This document shows positions 7,648 to 13,748 of a DNA stretch of 14,291 nt, piece after piece; position 1 is the first letter of the stretch; the number at the start of each line of letters is the position of its first letter. This DNA comes from Thermostichus sp047462415. Lineage in GTDB: Bacteria; Cyanobacteriota; Cyanobacteriia; Thermostichales; Thermostichaceae. The stretch lies in the NCBI RefSeq assembly GCF_047462415.1, contig NZ_JANSJE010000037.1, positions 1 to 14,291 of the forward strand. Reading direction: 5' to 3'. Made by a program: the position numbers and the translations under genes. The notes beneath the pieces are model-generated. The model worked only from the letters and a program-made list of their open reading frames with translations, had not been told where the DNA came from and did no database searches.

Positions 7648-8511
7648 TCAGGGCGGCACCACCAGCAAAGAGAGATCCAAGGCCTTGGCGGAGTGGGTAA
7701 GCGCCCCGACGCTGACGTAGTTCACGCCTGCCTCGGCAACTTGCCGGGCCCGTTCCAGGTTCATGTTGCCGCTGGCCTCCAGAGGAACCTTGCCGCCCAC
7801 CCGTTGGACGGCGGCCCGAGTTGCTTCCAGGGTGAAGTTATCCAGGAGGATGAGATCGGCGCCTGCCGCCAACGCCTCTTCCAGTTCTTGGAGATCCCGC
7901 ACCTCGACCTCCACCTTGAGGTGGTGGGGAGCGCCTTCCTTGGCCCGTTTGACGGCTGTCAAAACCCCCCCCGCGCTGCGGTCGCAACAGAGTTGCGTAG
8001 CAATGATGTGGTTCTCTTTGATCAAGATGCCGTCGAAGAGGCCAAAGCGGTGGTTTTTGCCGCCCCCTACTCGTACTGCATACTTCTCCAGGGCGCGTAG
8101 GCCAGGGGTGGTCTTACGGGTGTCCAGAAGCTGGGTTGAGGTTCCTCGGAGAGCTTCTACATAGGAGCGGGTGAGCGTGGCAATGCCGGACAGCCTTTGG
8201 AGAAGGTTGAGCGCCAGCCTCTCCCCCGCCAGAATCCCCCGCAGGGATCCCTTGAGATGAGCTACCTCTTGGCCAGCAGCTACTGCGGCCCCCTCTTCCA
8301 CCCAAGGGGTGAACTCTACCTGGGGATCTGCCAGCCGGAAGACTTTTTGGGCAATCTCCAGGCCCGCCAGGATCCCCGGCTCCTTGGCCAAAATCACCGC
8401 CTCGCCCTTCAGTCCTGGGGGCAGGGTCAGCTCTGTGGTGAGATCGCCGTGACCCAGATCTTCCCGCAGCCAAGCGCGAAGGATCTCCTCAGGCAAGTCA
8501 ACTTTGTCCAT
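7648..8511 (-). CDS. nadC: Nicotinate-nucleotide pyrophosphorylase (quinolinate phosphoribosyltransferase)
   Basis: NadC joins quinolinate to PRPP, releasing CO2 and PPi, to give nicotinate mononucleotide, completing the pathway begun by NadB and NadA. The 287-residue protein has the expected two-domain layout: EDLGHGDLTTE (17-27), the N-terminal domain with GERLALNLLQRLSGIAT (96-112), then the barrel with LLDTRKTTPGLRALEKYAV (128-146), GGGKNHRFGL (149-158), ILIKENHI (162-169), VEVEV (200-204), ILLDNF (221-226) and EASGN (245-249). One thing is odd: between ENHI and AGGV, normally nearly adjacent, lie about nine extra residues (TQLCCDRSA, 172-180) encoded by a dispersed repeat. The frame is intact. 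ATG 8511 is chosen because DLPEEI and WLREDLGHGD follow at the usual distance. Confidence 0.94.
   Translation of the reverse strand: MDKVDLPEEILRAWLREDLGHGDLTTELTLPPGLKGEAVILAKEPGILAGLEIAQKVFRLADPQVEFTPWVEEGAAVAAGQEVAHLKGSLRGILAGERLALNLLQRLSGIATLTRSYVEALRGTSTQLLDTRKTTPGLRALEKYAVRVGGGKNHRFGLFDGILIKENHIIATQLCCDRSAGGVLTAVKRAKEGAPHHLKVEVEVRDLQELEEALAAGADLILLDNFTLEATRAAVQRVGGKVPLEASGNMNLERARQVAEAGVNYVSVGALTHSAKALDLSLLVVPP
7972..8005. repeat. Dispersed palindromic repeat inserted in frame within nadC
   Basis: The segment contains CGCAAC-AGA-GTTGCG (7983-7997), a perfect 6-bp stem, and GTTGCGTAGCAA (7992-8003), which recurs at 4785-4796; GCGTAGCAATG recurs at 9919-9929. It encodes residues 172-180 of NadC, exactly the part missing from typical NadC proteins between ENHI and AGGV. 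The extra 27 bases keep the frame. Confidence 0.6.
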
Positions 8512-8537
8512 TGTTTTAGCTGGTGGGGGTAGAGCTG

Positions 8538-8573
8538 GTTGTATGAGACGGCTTTGCCAGGATCTGATACAAC
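8538..8573. promoter_or_regulatory. Inverted repeat upstream of nadC (candidate operator or leader structure)
   Basis: GTTGTATGAG (8538-8547) and CTGATACAAC (8564-8573) form an inverted repeat with nine of ten positions paired. Inside lies a small GGC-TTT-GCC hairpin (8550-8558). It sits 27 bases before the nadC start, in the 69-base gap after the small membrane-protein gene. It could be a repressor site controlling nadCAB or an RNA structure; nothing in the sequence names the regulator. Confidence 0.3.
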
Positions 8574-8580
8574 TTTTGCC

Positions 8581-8910
8581 CTAGGGGGTGTTTTGCGGCG
8601 TTTCCTCTGCCGGGCTGGGCGCCGTATCCGGCTCTTGGGCGAGGGCAGAGTCCTCAAGGCTGGGAGCGGTTTCTTGCTCCTTAAGAGGAAGCTGGGCGGC
8701 AACAGGCTCTGGGGCAGAAGGGGAGGGCGCAGTCGGGATCGCGGCTTCTTCTTCGGGAGCAACCGCAGGTGGCTGGGCAGCTTCTTTTTCTTTTTGCTGT
8801 TCGTAGCGCCGGCGTTTGTTGCCCTCGTCCACCAGCACGTACACCAGACTGAGGAGAGAGAGCCCCGCCGTTCCGACTAAAACCCAAAGTAAATTGTTGT
8901 CTATGGTCAT
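8581..8910 (-). CDS. Small single-pass membrane protein with Pro/Glu/Ala-rich tail
   Basis: A 109-residue protein of unrecognised family. Residues about 7-28 (LLWVLVGTAGLSLLSLVYVL) form one hydrophobic segment, followed by a basic-charged stretch GNKRRRYEQQKEKE (30-43), which by the positive-inside rule places the tail in the cytoplasm. The rest is low complexity, rich in Pro, Ala and Glu, and probably disordered. ATG 8910 has GGAG about eight bases upstream. The real-gene case rests on the RBS, the clear transmembrane segment and the position: same strand as nadC, 69 bases before it. The link to NAD synthesis may be only positional. No function is proposed. Confidence 0.7.
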   Translation of the reverse strand: MTIDNNLLWVLVGTAGLSLLSLVYVLVDEGNKRRRYEQQKEKEAAQPPAVAPEEEAAIPTAPSPSAPEPVAAQLPLKEQETAPSLEDSALAQEPDTAPSPAEETPQNTP

Positions 8911-9036
8911 GGGTGAGCTCCGTCAAACGCTGCTGCCGGTGGAGGAACATTGCTCCTTAAGGCTCGATCTTACCGTTGAAGCTGCTCTGCCTAGCTGAAA
9001 GATCCGGAAAGATGGAATTCATGAGTTGTGTGCCTC

Positions 9037-9609
9037 ATGCGTTATCTCAAGTTCTACAAGCCCTACGGTGTGCTCACCCAATTTACCGACCAAGAGGGGC
9101 GGCCTACGCTCAAGTCTTTTATCCCGGTGCCCAGGGTCTATCCGGTGGGTCGATTGGATCGCGACAGCGAAGGGCTGCTCCTGCTGACCGATGATGGCAT
9201 CCTCAATGCCCGCTTGATCGATCCCAAGTTCGGCCACGAGCGCACCTACTGGGTTCAGGTGGAAGGGATCCCCACCCCCCAGGCCCTACAACAGTTGCAA
9301 CAGGGGCTGATCATCCAAGGGCGAAAAACGCGCCCGGCCCAGGTTAAAGTCTTGGCCGAGGAACCCAACCTGCCGCCACGGGATCCCCCCATTCGCTTTC
9401 GCCGCTCCATCCCCACCACCTGGCTGGAACTGACGCTGCGGGAGGGTCGCAATCGACAGGTGCGCCGCATGACTGCCGCTGTTGGGATCCCAACTTTGCG
9501 GCTGGTTCGCGTTGGACTGGGGCCGCTCTCTCTGACGGGGCTTGCTCCCGGCCAGTGGCAGGATCTCAGCGAGGCAGAACTGGCTCAGTTACAGCAATAC
9601 TGTTTCTAA
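9037..9609 (+). CDS. rluE: 23S rRNA pseudouridine synthase, RluE-like (RsuA/RluB/E/F family)
   Basis: The 190-residue protein converts a uridine in rRNA to pseudouridine. It opens with RYLKFYKPYGVLTQFTD, has VYPVGRLDRDSEGLLLL (34-50) with catalytic D41, then LIDPKFGHERTYWVQVEG with the KTYWVQV-type motif, and LREGRNRQVRRM near the C terminus (the RNRQ(I/V)RRM motif). It lacks an S4 domain, as in RluE, and the segment GRPTLKSFIPVPRVYP resembles E. coli RluE, which modifies 23S U2457. Start: ATG 9037 gives the usual N terminus; a GTG at 9028 would add three residues, and neither has a strong RBS. It is divergent from the small membrane-protein gene; the 126-base gap between them must hold both promoters. 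Target specificity is inferred from family. Confidence 0.87.
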   Translation: MRYLKFYKPYGVLTQFTDQEGRPTLKSFIPVPRVYPVGRLDRDSEGLLLLTDDGILNARLIDPKFGHERTYWVQVEGIPTPQALQQLQQGLIIQGRKTRPAQVKVLAEEPNLPPRDPPIRFRRSIPTTWLELTLREGRNRQVRRMTAAVGIPTLRLVRVGLGPLSLTGLAPGQWQDLSEAELAQLQQYCF

Positions 9610-9622
9610 TCACCAAGCAGTT

Positions 9623-9650
9623 GTTGTTTTTATCAAGTTGTCTTTATCAA
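9623..9650. repeat. Tandem 14-base duplication after rluE
   Basis: GTTGTTTTTATCAA (9623-9636) is followed directly by GTTGTCTTTATCAA (9637-9650), differing at one base. It lies 14 bases after the rluE stop. No stem-loop terminator is formed. Confidence 0.7.
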
Positions 9651-9692
9651 AAAGTTGGGTCTAAAACTCCAGGCTTTTCTTGGTTTTGGATG

Positions 9693-9965
9693 TATGGTCA
9701 TTTCCAACCGGATTAAGACACTTCGCCGCCAATCCAACTCCTCTCCCGGCCCTCTCTCCCAAGGGGCGAGGGGGAGAAGACTCAGAACCCTCTCCCTCTG
9801 GGAGAGGGCAGGGTGAGGGATCAATTTGTAGTCCATTTAGCACAAGGTCAGTTACCCAATAGCGATGTTGCCCTCACCCCCGGCCCCTCTCCCTCTGGGA
9901 GAGGGGAGTTAGAGCGGCGCGTAGCAATGTAGAGAAACGTTTCGTTGCTATTTGAAATGACTATA
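9693..9965. mobile_element. MITE-like element, complete copy (terminal inverted repeats, TA ends)
   Basis: The left end TATGGTCATTTC and the reverse complement of the right end, TATAGTCATTTCAAATA, form terminal inverted repeats with TA at both tips, as in IS630/Tc1-mariner derivatives. The interior has two perfect hairpins, CCCTCTCCC-TCT-GGGAGAGGG (9788-9808) and CCCCTCTCCC-TCT-GGGAGAGGGG (9884-9906), and GGGTGAGGG/CCCTCACCC arms (9811-9819, 9871-9879) flanking a 51-base unique part. Bases 9754-9881 are identical to 14164-14291. No transposase is encoded; small open frames within are by-products of the repeat. It fills most of the roughly 500-base gene-free gap between rluE and rsmH. The family assignment is inference from the ends. 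Confidence 0.65.
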
Positions 9966-9983
9966 ATTTGAGATCATGAAAGC

Positions 9984-10013
9984 TTGATAAAAGCACAGTC
10001 TCTACTCTACAAA
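9984..10013 (+). promoter_or_regulatory. Weak candidate promoter for rsmH
   Basis: TTGATA (9984-9989) and TACAAA (10008-10013) are 18 bases apart and lie about 100 bases before the rsmH start. The match to the sigma-70 consensus is moderate (five and four of six). A perfect TATAAT at 9962-9967, formed at the right tip of the MITE, is a rival -10 box but has no good -35. Confidence 0.3.
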
Positions 10014-10111
10014 CCAATAGAGGCGAAACTCAGCCGACCTACTGAACAGACGGATCCATTTGGCTGGGGAAAAGACCCGGCTAGCATCGAAGCCACCCCT
10101 CCGCTGCGCTT

Positions 10112-11065
10112 ATGGACTTGCCGAAAACTCTGCTTGGGGAGATCCCTCTCTACCACCATGAGTCCGTTCTGACTGAAGAGGTGGTGGCCTATCTGCAACC
10201 AAGGAGTTCGTCCCGCGAACGGCAGGGCGGCACCTTTTTGGACGTGACGGTGGGAGGGGGTGGACACAGCTTGGTGCTGCTACAAAGAGGAGCAGAGCGA
10301 GTGGTGGGGCTGGATCGGGATCCGGCAGCTCTGCGGGCGGCCCAGGCGCGTTTGGCCGCAGCAGGGATCCCCGACAGTTGCCTCCGACTCTGGCACCTCA
10401 ACTTTGCCGATTTCGATCTGCAGCAGCACGGCTTTCGGGATGAGCAAGGGCAGGGGATCCCCTTCGATGGCATCGTGGCCGACCTGGGGGTGAGTTCGCC
10501 ACAACTGGACTCTCCTGAGCGAGGATTTAGCTTTCGCCGGGAGGGGCCGCTGGATATGCGCATGGATCCCGGTGCTGATCTGGAAACCGCTGCCGATTGG
10601 GTCAATCATCGCCCGGTGGAAGACTTGATCGACATTTTCACCCGCTATGGCGAAGAGCGATTTGCCCGCCGCATCGCCCACCGCATCGAACAGTCGCGCC
10701 CCCTTTTCACCACCACCCAACTGGCCCAGGTGGTTTGCCAGGCGGTACCCCCGGCAGCGCGGCGAGGCCGTATCCACCCGGCCACCCGGATCTTTCAGGC
10801 GTTGCGCATTGCCGTAAACCGAGAACTCGAGGCTTTGGAAACCTTGCTGGCTCAGGCTCCCACTTGGTTAAAACCCGGCGGCAGGTTGGCCGTGATCAGC
10901 TTCCACAGCCTGGAAGATCGCCTGGTGAAATGGGCCTTTCGCACAGATCCCCGCTGGCAGGTGCTCACTCCCAAACCCGTGTGCCCTTCCGAGCTGGAAC
11001 AGCAACGCAATCCGCGTGCCCGTTCTGCCAAACTGCGAGTGGCTGCCCGCCGAGCGGCGCCGTGA
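10112..11065 (+). CDS. rsmH: 16S rRNA (cytosine-1402 N4) methyltransferase RsmH (MraW)
   Basis: RsmH methylates N4 of C1402 in the ribosomal P site using SAM. The 317-residue protein shows YHHESVLTEEV (14-24), the SAM motif FLDVTVGGGGHS (42-53), VVGLDRDP (64-71), FDGIVADLGVSSPQLD (118-133), RGFSFRREGPLDMRMD (137-152), RIHPATRIFQALRIAVNREL (220-239) and VISFHSLEDR (261-270). The usual downstream partner, an ftsL-like gene, follows. Residues 31-38 (RSSSRERQ) are an extra hydrophilic stretch between the first helix and the SAM strand; they are encoded by a copy of the dispersed repeat. The ATG at 10112 is the only start that gives a normal N terminus, although its RBS is weak. Confidence 0.95.
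   Translation: MDLPKTLLGEIPLYHHESVLTEEVVAYLQPRSSSRERQGGTFLDVTVGGGGHSLVLLQRGAERVVGLDRDPAALRAAQARLAAAGIPDSCLRLWHLNFADFDLQQHGFRDEQGQGIPFDGIVADLGVSSPQLDSPERGFSFRREGPLDMRMDPGADLETAADWVNHRPVEDLIDIFTRYGEERFARRIAHRIEQSRPLFTTTQLAQVVCQAVPPAARRGRIHPATRIFQALRIAVNRELEALETLLAQAPTWLKPGGRLAVISFHSLEDRLVKWAFRTDPRWQVLTPKPVCPSELEQQRNPRARSAKLRVAARRAAP
10202..10225 (+). repeat. Dispersed repeat inserted in frame within rsmH
   Basis: AAGGAGTTCGTCCCGC followed by GAACGGCAG aligns with AAGGACTCCGTCCCGC, then four to six extra bases, then GAACGGCAG at 11153-11183. It encodes RsmH residues 31-38, an addition that typical RsmH proteins lack. The reading frame is kept. Confidence 0.5.
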
Positions 11066-11069
11066 TTGC

Positions 11070-11099
11070 CCTCCACCTCGCCTGGAGGTTTGATTTAGC
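11070..11099 (+). terminator. Weak candidate terminator after rsmH
   Basis: CCTCCA (11070-11075) pairs with TGGAGG (11083-11088) around a 7-base loop, five bases after the rsmH stop, followed by TTTGATTT. The stem is short and the T-run interrupted, so it may only slow transcription into the ftsL-like gene. Confidence 0.3.
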
Positions 11100-11142
11100 A
11101 CCCTGCGTCTCATCGTGGAAAGCTGCTGCAGATCGGATAGAG

Positions 11143-11190
11143 TGGGTCGGAAAAGGACTCCGTCCCGCTGGCGCGAACGGCAGCGACCCA
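11143..11190. repeat. Dispersed palindromic repeat, apparently complete copy
   Basis: A 48-base unit bounded by TGGGTCG (11143-11149) and CGACCCA (11184-11190), a perfect inverted repeat. Inside are GGAC-TCC-GTCC and CGCTG/CAGCG stems, so the single strand can fold with a three-way junction. This is the fullest copy in the window and lies in the rsmH-ftsL gap. Partial copies are at 323-345, 4753-4784, 7576-7590 and 10202-10225. Confidence 0.6.
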
Positions 11191-11239
11191 TTGCTAGCGT
11201 TGTGACGTTGGCACTTGGTGTGTGTGAGGTTTGAACTCT

Positions 11240-11770
11240 ATGATCAGCCAGCCTTTGAACACAGGCCGTGGCCGCCGCCCTTTTCCACTGCAGAGCAAAA
11301 CCGCGACCTTGCCTGCCCGCCGCCACCCAAGGACGGTTGCCCACGCCAGCAAAGTCAGTCGCCCCCAGCCCTTAAAATCGGCTCATCCCCACAGTCGGGA
11401 TCCCGTCTGGAAAAAACATCTGGTCAGGTGGCAACAGATCTCCACAGGCATGGCCATTGTCTCGGGGTTGGCGGTGCTGGGCCTCTACAGTTGGACTGTG
11501 CATACCCAAAGCCAATGGAGCCAGCGTTACCAGGTGTGGCAGCAGATGCAGCGCAACGAACGGCAGTTTCTGCTGGCTCAAGAATCCATCGCCAATGCTC
11601 TGCGGGAAGTTGCCGACCGCTCCGACATGGTGCCGCTGGTGCCGGAGCGGATGATCGAGGTGCCTTTCGCCTCCCCTGGCCCAGTTGAACCCCATCCAGG
11701 CCACCAGGCCGCGCTCCGCGCCGCTAGCCCGACCGAAAAAGCCCCGCCCTTTTATCCGGTTGGGTACTAG
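11240..11770 (+). CDS. FtsL/DivIC-like cell division membrane protein
   Basis: The 176-residue protein has a long basic, proline-containing N terminus (1-63), one transmembrane segment (about 66-86, with GMAIVSGLAVLGLYSWTV), then a short Gln/Arg-rich helical stretch (90-127, QRYQVWQQMQRNERQFLLAQ) likely to form a coiled coil, and a Pro-rich end. This layout and the position right after rsmH match FtsL, which in the periplasm joins FtsB and FtsQ and helps activate septal wall synthesis. FtsL diverges quickly, so sequence alone is not conclusive; the N terminus is longer than in E. coli FtsL. ATG 11240 is preferred with GAGG at 11226-11229; the TTG at 11231 lies too near this RBS. The stop codon overlaps the stop of the opposite gene. 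Confidence 0.65.
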   Translation: MISQPLNTGRGRRPFPLQSKTATLPARRHPRTVAHASKVSRPQPLKSAHPHSRDPVWKKHLVRWQQISTGMAIVSGLAVLGLYSWTVHTQSQWSQRYQVWQQMQRNERQFLLAQESIANALREVADRSDMVPLVPERMIEVPFASPGPVEPHPGHQAALRAASPTEKAPPFYPVGY

Positions 11771-12510
11771 TCCAACGGATCCAATCGATAGCGGCTGAGC
11801 CAGTGATCCAAATGCACTTCCTCCTCATCCAGCAGTTGGGCGTTGATCAACCCCCGTTTAAAAGCAAGGCGGATGGCGCGGGCCCGCAGGCTGAAGGTGG
11901 TTCCCCACTCGTCGCTCTCGATTTGGTCGTTGCTCACTTCTAACTTGTCGTAGAGGTTGCGCAGGCGGTTGGTGACCCCTCGGCGGGACAAAAAGCGCCG
12001 TGCGGCAATGGCCTGGTCGGTGAGGCCGAGGGCAATGTCCACCAACACCTCATACTCCGCATCGCTGAGACCCGTAATTTTGTTTTGTGAACGGGAATCG
12101 ACCCCGCGCACTTCCCGATCGATCACGCATTGCTCGTCCTGCACCACCGCTTGGATGGCGCTGACCAATTTTTCATCGGTGCAATTTTTCAAAAGGTAAC
12201 CATAGACGGTTTGCGGGGGCACAATCTTGTGCAGCTCCCGCACATAGACTTCATCGGCAAAATGCGACCAAAAAATGATGCGTGTGCTGGGGCACTCTGA
12301 CCACACCTGGCGGGCCACCTCGATCCCGGTCATCTCGGGCATGCGAATATCCATCAACACAAAGCTGGGGTGGTGCTGACGGTAGAGATCCAGCGCCTCT
12401 CTGCCGTTCGAGGCTGTGTACACCGGGCCAAATTCAGGCAAATGTTGCGTCAGTAGGCTGTGTACATGCTGACGGTAAAGAACGTCATCTTCAGCAAGGA
12501 GGGTACTCAC
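11767..12510 (-). CDS. NarL/FixJ-type response regulator
   Basis: The 247-residue protein has an N-terminal receiver domain (1-122) with acidic pocket E7-D8-D9, phospho-acceptor D54 in FVLMDIRMPEMTG, S82 in the switch position and K108 in YLLKN. A LuxR/NarL-like HTH follows (about 147-197, LSDAEYEVLVDIALGLTDQA and RGVTNRLRNLYDKLEVSN). The C-terminal part (198-247) is longer than usual and carries FSLRARAIRLAFKRGLI before an acidic stretch. It should act as a phosphorylation-controlled transcription factor in the cytoplasm. No histidine kinase is nearby, so it is an orphan here. The start is GTG 12510, which gives a complete first strand; its RBS is weak. Target genes are unknown. Confidence 0.88.
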   Translation of the reverse strand: MSTLLAEDDVLYRQHVHSLLTQHLPEFGPVYTASNGREALDLYRQHHPSFVLMDIRMPEMTGIEVARQVWSECPSTRIIFWSHFADEVYVRELHKIVPPQTVYGYLLKNCTDEKLVSAIQAVVQDEQCVIDREVRGVDSRSQNKITGLSDAEYEVLVDIALGLTDQAIAARRFLSRRGVTNRLRNLYDKLEVSNDQIESDEWGTTFSLRARAIRLAFKRGLINAQLLDEEEVHLDHWLSRYRLDPLD

Positions 12511-12643
12511 AGGTCTTTGTCAGAGCTACCGGATGTTTTCTGTCTGTTCATCTCCTAACCCACACCTACGCGGGAAGACAAGGTTCTCTTGAGCAGTACC
12601 CAAGGGATCCTGTTACCGGCTGTGGTCGGGTGCTAGCGCTGGT

Positions 12644-13561
12644 CTAGGCTGTTTCTGGGGCAGAGGCCAAAAACGCCTCGATTTCAGGGCGCCGGGGCAA
12701 GCTGGGTTGGGCTCCCGCGCGGGTTACGGCCAAAGCAGCGGCGGCATTGGCAAAGCGCAAGGCTTCCCTCAGGGATCCCCCGGCAGCCAGACAAGCGGCC
12801 AACGCCCCACAAAAACCATCTCCGGCAGCAGTGGTATCCACCACCTCTACGGGATGGGCCGGCCAATGGCCCCTTTCTTCCCCATCGGCCCAAACGAACC
12901 CTGCCCCTCCCAAGGTGAGGATGACGGTTGGGATCCCCTGCTTCTGCAATTCTTGAGCCACCTTTTGAGCTTGTTCCGGCGTTTCCACAGGAGACTGGGC
13001 AAGGTCGGCGGCTTCGATTTCGTTGAGCACCAGGTAGCGAACCTGGCGCAACAGGGATCCCGGCAAGGGTGCGATGGGCGCAGGATTGAGCAAAATGGGG
13101 ATCCCCTGGGCAAAGGCTTGTTCTGCTGCAGCCTGCACGGTGGGCAGAGGAATTTCCAGTTGCAGCAGAAGCAGAGCCACCGGGGTAAAGGGAGGCAAAT
13201 GCGCTGGCAAATAGCGACCATTGGCGCCAGGGCTGACCACGATCCGGTTTTGCCCGCTTGCATCCACGGTGATGAGAGCCACGCCGCTGGGCCCTTCCAA
13301 CTGCCTCAGGTGACGGGTATCGACGCCGTTTTGCTCCAGGTTCTCTCTCAGCAGGCGGCCAAACCCATCGGATCCCACCGCCCCCCACATCTCCACTTGG
13401 GCTCCTGCTCGTGCCGCTGCCACCGCCTGATTGGCCCCCTTGCCGCCAGGGTAGGTGGCGTAGTCGGATCCCAGCACCGTTTCGCCAGGGCCGGGATGGC
13501 GGGGCACCTGCACCACCAAATCCATGTTCAAACTACCCACCACTCGGATTGGGCCTGCCAT
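12644..13561 (-). CDS. rbsK: Ribokinase (PfkB family)
   Basis: The 305-residue enzyme phosphorylates D-ribose with ATP to ribose-5-phosphate. PfkB-family and ribokinase landmarks are VVGSLNMDLVV (7-17), the substrate motif YPGGKGANQAVAAARAG (37-53), VGSDGFG (62-68), LNEIEA (179-184), VILTLGGAG (213-221) and the ATP/anion-hole motif VVDTTAAGDGFCGALAA (240-256) with catalytic base D248. Length and motifs agree well with RbsK rather than with fructokinase or adenosine kinase, but no ribose transporter or rbs operon is nearby, so it may serve salvage of nucleoside-derived ribose. ATG 13561 has no strong RBS. It lies 133 bases upstream of the response regulator on the same strand; that gap holds no recognisable signal. 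Confidence 0.9.
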   Translation of the reverse strand: MAGPIRVVGSLNMDLVVQVPRHPGPGETVLGSDYATYPGGKGANQAVAAARAGAQVEMWGAVGSDGFGRLLRENLEQNGVDTRHLRQLEGPSGVALITVDASGQNRIVVSPGANGRYLPAHLPPFTPVALLLLQLEIPLPTVQAAAEQAFAQGIPILLNPAPIAPLPGSLLRQVRYLVLNEIEAADLAQSPVETPEQAQKVAQELQKQGIPTVILTLGGAGFVWADGEERGHWPAHPVEVVDTTAAGDGFCGALAACLAAGGSLREALRFANAAAALAVTRAGAQPSLPRRPEIEAFLASAPETA

Positions 13562-13748
13562 CGGGTTTGGGGGAGAATCCTGTCGGCAAAGCAGAAGTCT
13601 TTGACTCTTGGGCAGCTATTGTATCAGCCGCCGGTTTGGCCGGGGATCCCGTTAACAATACCCCACCACGTGGCAAAGGCCATCGGGAGGGATCTGAAGG
13701 TTGACGATCCCGACTATCCTGGTAGGCGTTGACCAAGGGGGCAGGCTG

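Larger units (their letters stand above)
576..13650. repeat. Over-represented palindrome GGGATCCC/GGATCC across the window
   Basis: By eye there are more than 30 GGATCC sites, about half of them within full GGGATCCC (for example 591-598 and 13643-13650), where roughly 4 and fewer than 1 would be expected by chance. They occur in genes and gaps alike. The role may resemble that of HIP1 (GCGATCGC) in other cyanobacteria, which is not seen here. Confidence 0.75.

Noticed and set aside
9661..9843. Small minus-strand open frame (and its twin at 14062-14253) starting MLNGLQIDPSP
   Set aside because: Both lie entirely in the MITE-like repeat; the shared peptide comes from the repeat DNA, with Pro/Gly/Glu low complexity and no RBS.
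9788..9906. Repeat-spacer-repeat look of a CRISPR array
   Set aside because: Only two hairpin units, and the intervening 51 bases are identical in the second copy at 14164-14291, so they are part of a repeat element and not unique spacers. No cas genes.
13598..13625. TTGACT followed by TATCAG as a promoter for the UPF0145 gene
   Set aside because: Spacing of 15 bases and a poor -10 make it too weak to list as a feature.
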